Shown: positions 28,237 to 38,028, counted from the stretch's first letter. The stretch is DNA of 64,000 nt from Pseudoneobacillus sp052180215 (GCF_052180215.1 NZ_CP197471.1:96001-160000), one strand, 5' to 3'. A program made the numbers and translations. Notes: generated from the sequence alone by a model not told the origin.

Positions 28237-28929
28237 ATGTACGATGTACGTGAATGGCGTCATGTATTTAAACTAGACCCGAATAAAGAGATAACAGATG
28301 AAACCCTAGAGAAAATTTGTGAATCTGGAACAGATGCGGTTATGGTTGGGGGAACAGACGGTGTCACATTAGAGGCTGTATTAGATTTAATGGCTAGAAT
28401 TCGCAGATATACCGTCCCTTGTGTGTATGAAATTTCTTCGAACGATACGATTTCTCCTGGTTTTGATCTTTATTTTATTCCCACTGTTTTAAACAGTCGG
28501 GATCCAAAATGGATTGTGGGGCTTCATCATGAAGCATTAAAGGAATATGGGGAGTTAATGGATTGGGAAGAAACATTGATGGAGGGCTATTGTATTTTAA
28601 ATGCGGATTGCAAAGCTGCTCAATACACAGATGCCAATACAGAACTCAATGAGGAAGATGTGCTTGCTTATGCACGTATGGCAGAAAAAATGTTCCAGCT
28701 GCCCATCTTTTATTTAGAATATAGCGGTTCATATGGTAAACCTGAATTGGTATCCCAAGTTAAAAATGTTCTCGAAAAAACGACCCTTTTTTATGGTGGA
28801 GGCATTGATTCAGCCGAAAAGGCAAAGGAAATGTCAGCACATGCAGATGTCGTGGTAGTAGGGAATGTGATTTATGATCATTTGGAAGAAGCGTTAAAAA
28901 CGGTACAAGCCGTAAAAGAAATGGTTTGA
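28237..28929 (+). CDS. pcrB: Heptaprenylglyceryl phosphate synthase PcrB
   Basis: A 230-residue TIM-barrel prenyltransferase that attaches heptaprenyl diphosphate to sn-glycerol-1-phosphate, the bacterial relative of archaeal GGGP synthase. Phosphate-binding segments are VMVGGTDGV (about residues 35-43) and FYGGGIDSAEKA. IFYLEYSGSYG is typical of the family. TAGGAGG precedes the ATG. Gene order pcrB-pcrA-ligA-yerH is as in B. subtilis. Confidence 0.96.
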   Translation: MYDVREWRHVFKLDPNKEITDETLEKICESGTDAVMVGGTDGVTLEAVLDLMARIRRYTVPCVYEISSNDTISPGFDLYFIPTVLNSRDPKWIVGLHHEALKEYGELMDWEETLMEGYCILNADCKAAQYTDANTELNEEDVLAYARMAEKMFQLPIFYLEYSGSYGKPELVSQVKNVLEKTTLFYGGGIDSAEKAKEMSAHADVVVVGNVIYDHLEEALKTVQAVKEMV

Positions 28930-28961
28930 TTGTCCCGTAAGAAATAGGTAAAATATAAATA

Positions 28962-28975
28962 AGAACATACGTTTG
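28962..28975 (+). promoter_or_regulatory. LexA (SOS) box before pcrA
   Basis: AGAACATACGTTTG matches the Bacillus LexA consensus CGAACRNRYGTTCG at 12 of 14 positions, including the entire central region. It lies 20 nt before the pcrA ATG and just downstream of a possible promoter (TTGTCC 28930, TATAAA 28954, 18-bp spacer). Confidence 0.75.
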
Positions 28976-28995
28976 TATATGGCGGTGATGGAGAA

Positions 28996-31239
28996 ATGCA
29001 ATTTTTGACGGAACGTTTATTAAATGGTTTAAACCCGGAGCAACAAAATGCAGTAAAAACAACAGAAGGTCCCTTATTACTGATGGCTGGGGCCGGTAGT
29101 GGTAAAACAAGAGTGTTGACTCATCGAATTGGTTATTTAATGGTTGAAAAGGGAGTCAATCCTTACAATATTTTAGCTATTACGTTTACCAATAAAGCAG
29201 CCCGTGAAATGAGGGAAAGAATTCAGAACGTGATGGGCGGAGCGGCAGACGATATTTGGATTTCGACGTTCCACTCCATGTGTGTAAGAATTTTACGACG
29301 CGACATCGATCGAATCGGTTTCAATCGTAACTTTACGATATTAGATACGACCGATCAGCAGTCCGTCATAAAAGGAATTTTAAAAGATAAAAATATCGAT
29401 CCGAAAAAATTTGATCCAAGAGCCCTGCTCGGTTCGATCAGCAGTGCAAAAAATGAATTATTGGATACAGAAGAATATGCCAAACAGGCCGGCGGTTATT
29501 TTGACCAGGTTGTAAGTGATGTTTACACAGAATATCAAAAACGTCTGCGTAAAAATCAAGCCTTAGATTTTGATGATCTTATTATGATGACGATCCAGCT
29601 ATTTAATAGAGTCCCAGAGGTTTTGGAATATTATCAGCGAAAGTTTCAGTATATTCATGTCGATGAGTATCAGGATACCAACCGTGCACAATATATGCTG
29701 GTGAAAATGATGGCTAGCCGTTTTAAAAATTTATGTGTTGTCGGGGACTCAGACCAATCTATCTATCGCTGGCGTGGTGCTGACATCGCGAATATCTTAT
29801 CCTTTGAAAAAGACTATCCAAATGCCAATGTGATTCTCCTCGAGCAAAACTACCGTTCCACCAAAAGAATCCTTTTAGCGGCAAATAAAGTAATAGAAAA
29901 CAATCTAAATCGCAAGGCAAAGAATTTATGGACCGAAAATCCCGAAGGAAACAAAATCTCTTATTACCGTGCCGATAGTGAGCAAGGGGAAGCGCAGTTT
30001 GTTATTGGTAAAATTAAAGAGCTAGTCGATTCAGGTAAAAGAAAGGCATCTGAAATCGCCATTCTTTATCGTACAAATGCCCAGTCCCGTGTAATGGAAG
30101 AATCATTGCTGAAGTCGAATATTGAGTATTCGATTGTCGGAGGGATCAAGTTCTATGACCGTAAAGAAATTAAGGATATTTTAGCTTATTTACGCTTAAT
30201 AGCGAATCCAGATGACGATATTAGCTTACAGCGTATCATTAATGTTCCAAAACGTGGTGTTGGTTCAAGCTCAGTTGATAAAATTGCTAACTTCGCTTTG
30301 ATGCACGATATTTCCATGTTCCAAGCATTAGATTCGATTGAATTAATCGGTCTTAGCCCTAAAATAACAAAGGCATGCAGAGAATTTCGTAATTTAATAC
30401 ATCAATATACTCAGCAACAAGAGTTTTTATCGGTTACAGAGCTTGTGGAAGAAGTATTGGATAAATCAGGCTATCGTGAAATGCTAAAGGCTGAGAAAAC
30501 GATTGAAGCACAAAGTCGTCTTGAAAACTTAGAGGAATTATTATCTGTTACCAAGAACTTTGAAGAAGTAAACGAAGATAAAAGCTTAGTTGCCTTTTTA
30601 ACGGATTTAGCACTTGTTGCTGATATTGACCGTTTGGATGAAGAAGGTCAGCCTGCTGATTCAGTTGTTTTAATGACTCTGCATTCTGCCAAAGGACTTG
30701 AGTTCCCTGTTGTGTTTTTAATAGGACTGGAGGAAGGGGTCTTCCCTCATTCACGCTCCCTTATGGAAGAGGCAGAAATGGAAGAAGAACGCCGTTTAGC
30801 TTATGTTGGCATTACACGTGCGGAAAATGACCTATATATAACAAATGCGCAAATGCGTACCCTTTTTGGACGAACAAGCATGAATCCTGCTTCACGATTC
30901 ATTAAGGAAATTCCAGTGGATTTAATCGAGCCATACCAACCGCAAAACCGAATGGCAAGCATTGGAAGTGTCAGTGGTGGGTTTGCTCAAGCCAGTCGTC
31001 AGACAACTATGATGCCAGGAGTGCGAAAGCCTGCTGTGACAAGACCCGCTGCACAGTCTACAGGTGGAGAAGACTTTGATTGGCGTGTTGGTGATAAGGC
31101 GGAACACGGCAAATGGGGTATCGGAACCGTTGTAAGTGTAAAAGGTGAGGGTGAAGGAAAAGAGCTTGATATTGCTTTTCCAAGTCCTGTTGGGATTAAA
31201 CGTTTATTAGCGAAATTCGCACCAATTAAGAAAGCTTAA
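28996..31239 (+). CDS. pcrA: ATP-dependent DNA helicase PcrA (UvrD/Rep family)
   Basis: A 747-residue SF1A 3'-5' helicase, acting in repair, rolling-circle replication and transcription-conflict resolution. Motifs: Walker A AGAGSGKTRVL (about residues 32-42), Ia AITFTNKAAREM, II VDEYQDTNRAQY, III GDSDQSIYRWRGAD, IV EQNYRST, V MTLHSAKGLEFPVVF, VI RRLAYVGITRAE. The C-terminal Tudor-like fold RVGDKAEHGKWGIGTV binds RNA polymerase in relatives. A LexA box upstream suggests SOS induction. Confidence 0.98.
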   Translation: MQFLTERLLNGLNPEQQNAVKTTEGPLLLMAGAGSGKTRVLTHRIGYLMVEKGVNPYNILAITFTNKAAREMRERIQNVMGGAADDIWISTFHSMCVRILRRDIDRIGFNRNFTILDTTDQQSVIKGILKDKNIDPKKFDPRALLGSISSAKNELLDTEEYAKQAGGYFDQVVSDVYTEYQKRLRKNQALDFDDLIMMTIQLFNRVPEVLEYYQRKFQYIHVDEYQDTNRAQYMLVKMMASRFKNLCVVGDSDQSIYRWRGADIANILSFEKDYPNANVILLEQNYRSTKRILLAANKVIENNLNRKAKNLWTENPEGNKISYYRADSEQGEAQFVIGKIKELVDSGKRKASEIAILYRTNAQSRVMEESLLKSNIEYSIVGGIKFYDRKEIKDILAYLRLIANPDDDISLQRIINVPKRGVGSSSVDKIANFALMHDISMFQALDSIELIGLSPKITKACREFRNLIHQYTQQQEFLSVTELVEEVLDKSGYREMLKAEKTIEAQSRLENLEELLSVTKNFEEVNEDKSLVAFLTDLALVADIDRLDEEGQPADSVVLMTLHSAKGLEFPVVFLIGLEEGVFPHSRSLMEEAEMEEERRLAYVGITRAENDLYITNAQMRTLFGRTSMNPASRFIKEIPVDLIEPYQPQNRMASIGSVSGGFAQASRQTTMMPGVRKPAVTRPAAQSTGGEDFDWRVGDKAEHGKWGIGTVVSVKGEGEGKELDIAFPSPVGIKRLLAKFAPIKKA

Positions 31240-31266
31240 AATCTCTTTGGTAAGGGGACTGCCTGA

Positions 31267-33273
31267 ATGGATGTAAAACTAGCAGAATCTCGTATAAAAG
31301 AATTACAAAATTTGTTGAATCAATATAACTATGAGTACCATGTATTAGACAAGCCAAGTGTACCGGATGCGGAATATGATCAGTTATTAAAAGAACTAGT
31401 CGCTTTAGAGGAACAATTCCCAGCATTCAAAACAACAGATTCTCCTACCCAAAGGGTGGGAGGGGCAGTGTTAGATGCCTTTAAAAAAGTCGAACACCGC
31501 ACACCAATGCTGAGTTTAGGCAATGCTTTTAATGAAACAGATTTAAAGGATTTTGACCGTCGTGTCCGTCAAAGTGTTGGTGGTGATATTGCTTACGTTT
31601 GTGAATTGAAAATCGATGGACTGGCTGTTTCCCTTCGCTATGAAAATGGTCTATTTATCCAAGGCGCTACACGTGGAGATGGCACGATTGGCGAAGATAT
31701 AACAGCCAATTTAAAAACGATCAAATCTATCCCATTAAGGCTATCCGAAGCAGTTACCATAGAGGTGCGCGGTGAGGCTTTTATGCCGAAAAAATCATTT
31801 GAAGCGTTAAACGCCATGAAGGAAGAAAATGGGGAAGAGCCATTTGCTAACCCAAGAAATGCAGCAGCCGGCTCTTTGCGCCAGCTTGACCCTAAAATAG
31901 CCGCTTCAAGAAATTTGGACTTATTTTTATATTCGATAGCAGATGTAGGAGCAACTGGAGTTACTTCTCACAGCCAAGGCCTTGACTATTTAGAAAAACT
32001 TGGTTTTAAAACGAACCAAGAACGCCGCAGATTTACAACGATTGAGGAAGTCATTGAATTTGTACAAGGCTGGACGGAAAAAAGACCACATCTTCCTTAT
32101 GAAATCGATGGAATGGTGATCAAGGTCGATTCCCTTGACCAACAGGAAGAACTTGGGACTACAGCCAAAAGTCCAAGATGGGCCATAGCGTATAAGTTCC
32201 CTGCAGAAGAAGTGGTAACGATCCTTAAGGATATTGAATTAAGTGTAGGGCGAACAGGAGTAATCACGCCAACAGCTATTTTAGAGCCTGTTCGGGTAGC
32301 GGGAACAACTGTTCAAAGAGCTTCCTTGCATAATGAAGACTTAATACGCGAAAAGGACATCAAAATTGGTGACTATGTCGTGATTAAAAAAGCAGGGGAT
32401 ATTATCCCGGAAGTAGTAAATGTTCTGCCTGAACGAAGAACGGGAGAAGAAAAAGACTTCCATATGCCGACGCACTGTCCGGAATGTGAAAGTGAACTAG
32501 TCCGGCTTGAAGAAGAGGTTGCCTTACGCTGTATCAATCCTAAATGTCCTGCCCAGATTCGTGAAGGCTTAATTCATTTTGTCTCTCGAGATGCCATGAA
32601 CATTGATGGTTTAGGTGAAAAGGTGATTAGTCAGCTTTTTCAAGAAAAATTAATAGAAGATGTAGCAGACATATTTAAATTAACAAAAGAGCAGCTCCTT
32701 GGATTAGAGCGTATGGGTGAAAAGTCCGTTACGAACCTATTAACTGCCATTGAAGCTTCCAAACAAAATTCACTAGAAAAGCTGCTATTTGGCTTAGGGA
32801 TTCGTCATGTTGGTGCAAAGGCTGCAAAAACATTGGCTCAACAATTTGAAACGATGAACCGTCTTTCTCAAGCAACTAGGGATGAATTGACAGCCATTAA
32901 CGAAATTGGAGAAAAAATGGCTGACTCCATCTTTACCTATTTTGAAAATGAAGAGGTTCATGAATTACTAGAAGAACTAGTGGAAGCCGGAGTGAATATG
33001 GAATACAAAGGTCCAAAACCAGTGTCAGTAGCGGATTCGGATTCCTTCTTTGCTGGAAAAACCGTTGTTTTAACGGGCAAGCTAGAGCAGCTATCTCGTA
33101 ATGAAGCAAAAGATCGATTAGAAGCATTAGGAGCAAAGGTAGCTGGCAGTGTAAGTAAAAAGACAGATTTAGTTATTGCTGGAGAGGAAGCCGGCTCTAA
33201 GCTGACAAAAGCCCAAGAGTTAGGCATAGAAGTATGGAGCGAGGAGAAAATGCTCTTAGAATTAGAAAAATAA
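31267..33273 (+). CDS. ligA: NAD-dependent DNA ligase LigA
   Basis: A 668-residue replicative ligase. Domains in order: Ia (residues 1-65), adenylation domain with the nucleotide-attached Lys in ELKIDGLAVSL (about residue 115), OB fold, a four-Cys zinc finger (CPECESEL and CINPKCPAQ, about residues 405-430), helix-hairpin-helix repeats, and a C-terminal BRCT domain (FAGKTVVLTGKLEQLSR, about 592-668). It starts 27 nt after the pcrA stop and is cotranscribed. Confidence 0.98.
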   Translation: MDVKLAESRIKELQNLLNQYNYEYHVLDKPSVPDAEYDQLLKELVALEEQFPAFKTTDSPTQRVGGAVLDAFKKVEHRTPMLSLGNAFNETDLKDFDRRVRQSVGGDIAYVCELKIDGLAVSLRYENGLFIQGATRGDGTIGEDITANLKTIKSIPLRLSEAVTIEVRGEAFMPKKSFEALNAMKEENGEEPFANPRNAAAGSLRQLDPKIAASRNLDLFLYSIADVGATGVTSHSQGLDYLEKLGFKTNQERRRFTTIEEVIEFVQGWTEKRPHLPYEIDGMVIKVDSLDQQEELGTTAKSPRWAIAYKFPAEEVVTILKDIELSVGRTGVITPTAILEPVRVAGTTVQRASLHNEDLIREKDIKIGDYVVIKKAGDIIPEVVNVLPERRTGEEKDFHMPTHCPECESELVRLEEEVALRCINPKCPAQIREGLIHFVSRDAMNIDGLGEKVISQLFQEKLIEDVADIFKLTKEQLLGLERMGEKSVTNLLTAIEASKQNSLEKLLFGLGIRHVGAKAAKTLAQQFETMNRLSQATRDELTAINEIGEKMADSIFTYFENEEVHELLEELVEAGVNMEYKGPKPVSVADSDSFFAGKTVVLTGKLEQLSRNEAKDRLEALGAKVAGSVSKKTDLVIAGEEAGSKLTKAQELGIEVWSEEKMLLELEK

Positions 33274-33286
33274 GAGGTGGGAATCT

Positions 33287-34459
33287 GTGAGACTTTTCTA
33301 CATGGTTCTACTGTCCCTCTTTCTGTTGCTAGGCGGTTGTGCACCTAATTTTAATAAGCAACAGGAAGTGGTTCAAGAAAAGAATGACTCAAAAAAAGAG
33401 AAAGCGATCATACCGAAGTATAAAATCTCTGATCAGTATTATCGGACGATTCTTCCTTTTGAACCAAGTAAAGCTCGAGGGTTGGTCGTTTATAATTTAA
33501 ATACCCGAAATGATATAACAGAGTTTGAAACGGGTTTAATGAGGTTAGCTCAGCAAGCCTTTAATCCGGATCAATACTTATTTCAGGAAGGGCAAGCGTT
33601 AGATAGTAAGGAAGTGAGCCTTTGGTTAAACCGAAAGTTTACTCCAGCCCAGTTAAAAGAAGAGAATTTAACAGAGGCGGAGAACATTGGTTTAAATCCA
33701 GTTTTAGAAGAAAAAGGCGATCTCAAAGAACAGAATATTAAAAGTCCGATATATTTAGCGCACATCCTGGAGCATAACTATTTAATTAAAAATGAGAATG
33801 ATACCGTTCAGCTTGGTGGGGTCGTCATAGGCTTGGCCTTAAACTCTATTCATTACTATCAAACGGTACAATACGGTCCAACCTATGAAAAGAAGATTGC
33901 TAAGGATGTTATGGATAAAGAAGGTAAGAAAATCGCAGCAGAGGTTGTAAGAAGATTACGAAGCAAGTCTGGATTAAAGGATGTCCCAATTATGGTGGCT
34001 CTTTTTGAACAACAAAGTAAGTCATCTGTTGTACCAGGCAACTTCTATACCTACACGGTTGTAGATAAGGGCTCTTCCAATATTAATAAATGGGAAAAGG
34101 TAAATGAAAAGTATTATTTATTCCCGTCAAACGAAGCAACCGATGCTCATCGTGATGATGTAACATCATTCTTAAATTTCAAACAGGATGTGGAAAAATA
34201 TTTTCCGAATTTTACAGGGGTTATAGGAAAAGCATTTTATAATGGTGACCAACTGCAAGATTTAAAAATAAACATTCCAATCCAATTCTATGGAAAAGCA
34301 GAAGCCATCGGGTTTACACAATATGTAACAGGACTCGTGATGGAGCACTTTCCAAACTATATTTCAGTTGAAGTTAACATAACCTCCGTAAGCGGGGCCG
34401 AAGCACTTATCGTCCGTAAAGCCGACCAAGACGAACCATTTGTTCATATTTATGAGTAA
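33287..34459 (+). CDS. yerH: CamS-family lipoprotein YerH
   Basis: A 390-residue lipoprotein with lipobox LLGGC (Cys at residue 18) and a CamS (sex pheromone cAM373-type precursor) domain: YYRTILPFEPSKARGL, HILEHNYL and GKAFYNGDQLQDLKINIPI. In relatives the signal peptide can release a short pheromone-like peptide; that is not shown here. GTG start preceded by AGAGGTGGG, 13 nt after the ligA stop. Confidence 0.94.
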   Translation: MRLFYMVLLSLFLLLGGCAPNFNKQQEVVQEKNDSKKEKAIIPKYKISDQYYRTILPFEPSKARGLVVYNLNTRNDITEFETGLMRLAQQAFNPDQYLFQEGQALDSKEVSLWLNRKFTPAQLKEENLTEAENIGLNPVLEEKGDLKEQNIKSPIYLAHILEHNYLIKNENDTVQLGGVVIGLALNSIHYYQTVQYGPTYEKKIAKDVMDKEGKKIAAEVVRRLRSKSGLKDVPIMVALFEQQSKSSVVPGNFYTYTVVDKGSSNINKWEKVNEKYYLFPSNEATDAHRDDVTSFLNFKQDVEKYFPNFTGVIGKAFYNGDQLQDLKINIPIQFYGKAEAIGFTQYVTGLVMEHFPNYISVEVNITSVSGAEALIVRKADQDEPFVHIYE

Positions 34460-34474
34460 GGTAACAATAAGATG

Positions 34475-34508
34475 GAGCCTGACGAAGTTTATTCGTTAGG
34501 TTCTTTTT
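34475..34508 (+). terminator. yerH terminator
   Basis: GAGCCTGACGAA pairs with TTCGTTAGGTTC (with G-T pairs), followed by five T. It ends the pcrB-pcrA-ligA-yerH unit. Confidence 0.85.
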
Positions 34509-34580
34509 GTTTTTTGAAAATTCAAAAGGATTTGCAATTCATTGAAGCACTGTCATATATCATGATAAAATGAAAAAGGT

Positions 34581-34594
34581 TGAAAACGTTTTAT
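34581..34594 (+). promoter_or_regulatory. cre-like CcpA site before rocA
   Basis: TGAAAACGTTTTAT (flank T...A) fits the catabolite-response-element pattern WTGNAANCGNWNNCW with one mismatch. It lies just downstream of a weak candidate promoter (TTGAAG 34542, TAAAAT 34566) and 20 nt before the start codon, a roadblock position. Confidence 0.6.
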
Positions 34595-34614
34595 ACATAG
34601 GAGGCGTTAAAAGA

Positions 34615-36162
34615 ATGGTACAACCTTACAAACATGAGCCATTTACTAACTTTGCGGACGAAACAAATCGCAATGATTATTTAAAAGGCTTAGAAACAGT
34701 AAAAAGCTATTTAGGTCAAGATTATCCATTGGTGATCGGTGGAGAGTATATTACAACTGAAGAAAAAATTGCTTCATATAATCCAAGTAATAAAGAAGAA
34801 TTAATTGGACGTGTTTCAAAAGCAAATCGCGAGCTAGCTGAACAAGCGATGCAAGCAGCGGTTGAAGCGTTTAAAACATGGAAAAAGGTAAAGCCGGAAA
34901 CACGTGCTGATGTGTTATTTAAAGCAGCTGCGATTATTCGTCGTCGTAAGCACGAATTCTCTGCTCTATTAACAAAAGAAGCAGGAAAGCCTTGGAATGA
35001 AGCAGATGCGGATACTGCAGAAGCAATCGATTTCTTAGAGTTCTATGCTCGTCAAATGCTTAGAATTAAAGACGGTGTACCAGTACAAAGTCGTCCTAAT
35101 GAATTTAACCGTTATGATTATATTCCATTAGGTGTAGGGATTATCATCTCTCCTTGGAATTTCCCATTAGCAATCATGGCTGGTACTACAGTAGCGGCTA
35201 TTGTAACAGGAAACACTGTATTATTAAAGCCAGCTTCTACAACGCCAATCGTTGCGGCTAAGTTCGTAGAGGTAATGGAAGAAGCAGGTCTTCCGAAAGG
35301 TGTACTAAATTTCGTACCAGGAAGTGGCGCGGAAGTTGGGGACTACTTAGTAGACCATAAAGATACTCGTTTCATCAGCTTCACTGGTTCTCGTGACGTT
35401 GGGCTACGCATTTTCGAACGTGCGTCTAAATTAAACGATGGCCAAATTTGGCTAAAGCGAGTTATTGCTGAAATGGGTGGGAAAGACACGATTGTCGTGG
35501 ATAGCGAAGCAGACCTTGAATTAGCTGCTCAATCCATCGTGGCCTCTGCATTTGGTTTCTCTGGACAAAAATGCTCTGCATGTTCTCGTGCAGTAATCGT
35601 AGAAGATGTTTACGACCAAGTATTAAACCGTGTGATTGAAATTACGAAGGAAAAGACAGTTGGTAACCCTGAAATGCAAGAAACATTCACAGGTCCAGTT
35701 ATTGACCAAAGCTCCTTCAATAAGATTATGGAATACATTGAAATTGGTAAAGGGGAAGGTCGTTTAGTAGCTGGTGGAGAGGGAGATAGCTCAAAAGGTT
35801 TCTTCATCCAACCAACTGTCATTGCTGATCTTGATCCGAAAGCTCGCATTATGCAAGAAGAAATCTTTGGACCAGTTGTTGGTATTTGTAAAGCTCGTGA
35901 CTTTGATCATGCGATTGAAATTGCTAACAACACAGAGTACGGATTAACTGGTGCGGTTATAACAAGCAATCGTGAAAAGATCCAACAAGCTCGCGAAGAT
36001 TTCCATGTTGGAAACCTTTACTTCAACCGTGGCTGTACAGGAGCAATCGTTGGATACCAACCATTTGGTGGATTCAACATGTCTGGAACAGACTCAAAAG
36101 CAGGTGGCCCAGACTACCTAATTCAACACATGCAAGCCAAAACAACATCTGAATTGTTCTAA
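34615..36162 (+). CDS. rocA: L-glutamate gamma-semialdehyde dehydrogenase (P5C dehydrogenase)
   Basis: A 515-residue NAD-dependent aldehyde dehydrogenase that oxidises P5C/glutamate semialdehyde to glutamate in proline and arginine breakdown. Catalytic Cys in SGQKCSACSR (about residue 322), general-base Glu in IAEMGGKD and the NAD-binding segment ISPWNFPLAIMAG. It is very close in length and sequence to B. subtilis RocA. Start ATG at 34615 follows AGGAGG; a 15-residue extension in frame is not used. Transcribed alone, with a palindromic terminator-like element after it. The putP symporter gene at 50510 could feed the same pathway. Confidence 0.95.
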   Translation: MVQPYKHEPFTNFADETNRNDYLKGLETVKSYLGQDYPLVIGGEYITTEEKIASYNPSNKEELIGRVSKANRELAEQAMQAAVEAFKTWKKVKPETRADVLFKAAAIIRRRKHEFSALLTKEAGKPWNEADADTAEAIDFLEFYARQMLRIKDGVPVQSRPNEFNRYDYIPLGVGIIISPWNFPLAIMAGTTVAAIVTGNTVLLKPASTTPIVAAKFVEVMEEAGLPKGVLNFVPGSGAEVGDYLVDHKDTRFISFTGSRDVGLRIFERASKLNDGQIWLKRVIAEMGGKDTIVVDSEADLELAAQSIVASAFGFSGQKCSACSRAVIVEDVYDQVLNRVIEITKEKTVGNPEMQETFTGPVIDQSSFNKIMEYIEIGKGEGRLVAGGEGDSSKGFFIQPTVIADLDPKARIMQEEIFGPVVGICKARDFDHAIEIANNTEYGLTGAVITSNREKIQQAREDFHVGNLYFNRGCTGAIVGYQPFGGFNMSGTDSKAGGPDYLIQHMQAKTTSELF

Positions 36163-36171
36163 TAAACAATG

Positions 36172-36240
36172 AGGGGTCTGACCCTTCAGTGCTGTAAAGC
36201 ACTGGGGGTCAGACCCCTTTTGCGTTAATGCGGTGAAGTG
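36172..36240. repeat. GGGGTC palindromic element C, double core
   Basis: AGGGGTCTGACCC and GGGGTCAGACCCCT flank CAGTGCTGTAAAGCACTG, giving one long hairpin of about 22 bp with a small internal mismatch, ending in TTTT. The flank GCGTTAATGCGGTGAAGTGG follows. It directly follows the rocA stop and can act as its terminator. Confidence 0.88.
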
Positions 36241-36376
36241 GTGTCGAATTCAGTCGAAGGAAAAGTTTGAAAATTTACAATATATGAGTATCCTTTTCGG
36301 TTTTACTGTTATATAATACAAACAAGTAATTTAATCTGTGTTATAACATAGAAATGTAAAGGGAGTGACGAATGGA

Positions 36377-37969
36377 ATGTCCACTCGAACAACTGGCATT
36401 GAAGTAATTGGTGAAATGAAGCCTCATTACTCAGAGATTCTCACAGAAGAATCACTGCATTTTGTTGAACAGTTAGAGAGAAAATTTGGAGAAAGAAGAC
36501 GGGAACTGTTACAGAACAGAAAACAGCGTCAATCCGAAATCAACAATGGGATGCTACCTCATTTTTTGGCTGAAACCGAGGAGATTCGAAAATCAGACTG
36601 GGTGATCGCACCGCTGCCAAAGGACTTATTGGATCGTCGAGTTGAAATTACAGGGCCAACTGAAAGAAAAATGATTATAAATGCTCTCAATTCAGGAGCA
36701 AAGATTTTTATGGCAGACTGCGAAGATGCCACTTCACCAACTTGGGAAAATGTTGTTGAAGGTCAATTAAATTTGAGGGATGCGGTTAATCGTTCGATTT
36801 CATTTGAAAACCCCGATGGAAAAAAATATGAATTGAGAAAAGAAACTGCGGTCTTAATGGTAAGACCTCGTGGATTACATTTAGAAGAAAAACATCTTCT
36901 ATTGGAAGGAAGACCGATTTCAGGTAGCTTCTTTGATTTTGGCATGTACTTTTTTCACAATGTAAAAAGTTTGCTAGATAAAGAGACTGGCCCGTATTTC
37001 TACTTGCCTAAGCTTGAGAGTCATTTAGAAGCAAGACTCTGGAACGATGTATTTATCTATGCCCAAGATGCTTTAGGGGTGACAAAAGGAACTATTAAGG
37101 CAACGGTGTTGTTAGAAACAATTATGGCTGCATTTGAAATGAATGAAATTTTATACGAGTTGAAAGAGCATTCTGCCGGCTTAAACTGCGGGCGTTGGGA
37201 TTATATTTTTAGCTATATAAAAAAACTTCGTGAACAATCCGATGTGATTTTACCTGATCGCTCCCAAGTAACGATGACAGTTCCCTTTATGAGATCTTAT
37301 TCTCTTTTAACCATTCAAACCTGCCATCGCCGCAATGCACCAGCGATTGGTGGAATGGCTGCTCAAATACCCGTACGTAATAACCCAAAAGCTAACGAGG
37401 AAGCCTTTGCAAAGGTTCGTGCGGATAAAGAGCGTGAGGCGCGTGACGGACATGATGGCACGTGGGTAGCTCACCCTGGTCTCGTTCCAGTCGCATTGGA
37501 AGTCTTTGAACGTGAAATGAAGGACTCCAACCAAATTCAAACGAAAAAGTTAGAAGATTTACAGGTTACTGAAGCACAGCTATTAGAGGTTCCGGAAGGC
37601 ACGATAACAGAAGCTGGCGTGAGAATGAATATAAGTGTCGGAATCCAATACGTGGCTTCTTGGCTAAGTGGGCGTGGAGCAGCTCCCATTAATCATTTAA
37701 TGGAGGATGCTGCTACGGCAGAGATTTCTCGTGCACAGCTATGGCAGTGGATTCGCCATCCGAAGGGGATTTTAGAAGATGGGCGAAAGGTGACAACTGA
37801 AATGTACCAACAAATGAAAAGAGAAGAACTTGAAAAAATATCTCAAGAATTGGGCGAAGAAACCTTCCAAAAGGAGCGTTTTCCAGAAGCTGCGGCCTTA
37901 TTCGATCGCTTGATTTTAGAAGATGAGTTCGCTGAATTTTTAACATTGCTGGGCTATGAAATTTTATAA
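36377..37969 (+). CDS. aceB: Malate synthase A
   Basis: A 530-residue glyoxylate-shunt enzyme condensing glyoxylate with acetyl-CoA. Conserved segments: FMADCEDATSPTW (about residues 115-127), VMVRPRGLHL, KATVLLETI, LNCGRWDYIFS and GTWVAHPGLVP. Start ATG at 36377 with GGGAGTG 10 nt upstream; GTG at 36365 is in frame. It is followed by aceA after 59 nt, forming an aceB-aceA operon that allows growth on acetate or fatty acids; B. subtilis lacks this pair, from memory. Confidence 0.96.
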   Translation: MSTRTTGIEVIGEMKPHYSEILTEESLHFVEQLERKFGERRRELLQNRKQRQSEINNGMLPHFLAETEEIRKSDWVIAPLPKDLLDRRVEITGPTERKMIINALNSGAKIFMADCEDATSPTWENVVEGQLNLRDAVNRSISFENPDGKKYELRKETAVLMVRPRGLHLEEKHLLLEGRPISGSFFDFGMYFFHNVKSLLDKETGPYFYLPKLESHLEARLWNDVFIYAQDALGVTKGTIKATVLLETIMAAFEMNEILYELKEHSAGLNCGRWDYIFSYIKKLREQSDVILPDRSQVTMTVPFMRSYSLLTIQTCHRRNAPAIGGMAAQIPVRNNPKANEEAFAKVRADKEREARDGHDGTWVAHPGLVPVALEVFEREMKDSNQIQTKKLEDLQVTEAQLLEVPEGTITEAGVRMNISVGIQYVASWLSGRGAAPINHLMEDAATAEISRAQLWQWIRHPKGILEDGRKVTTEMYQQMKREELEKISQELGEETFQKERFPEAAALFDRLILEDEFAEFLTLLGYEIL

Positions 37970-38028
37970 AAAAATACACTGAAAGTTTTATAAAAAGTAG
38001 ATTGGTAATTTAAAAGGAGGATTTCACT

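Noticed and set aside
33287..34459. Conjugation pheromone system around the CamS-family protein
   Set aside because: No plasmid or conjugation genes nearby; yerH is a conserved chromosomal gene cotranscribed with ligA.
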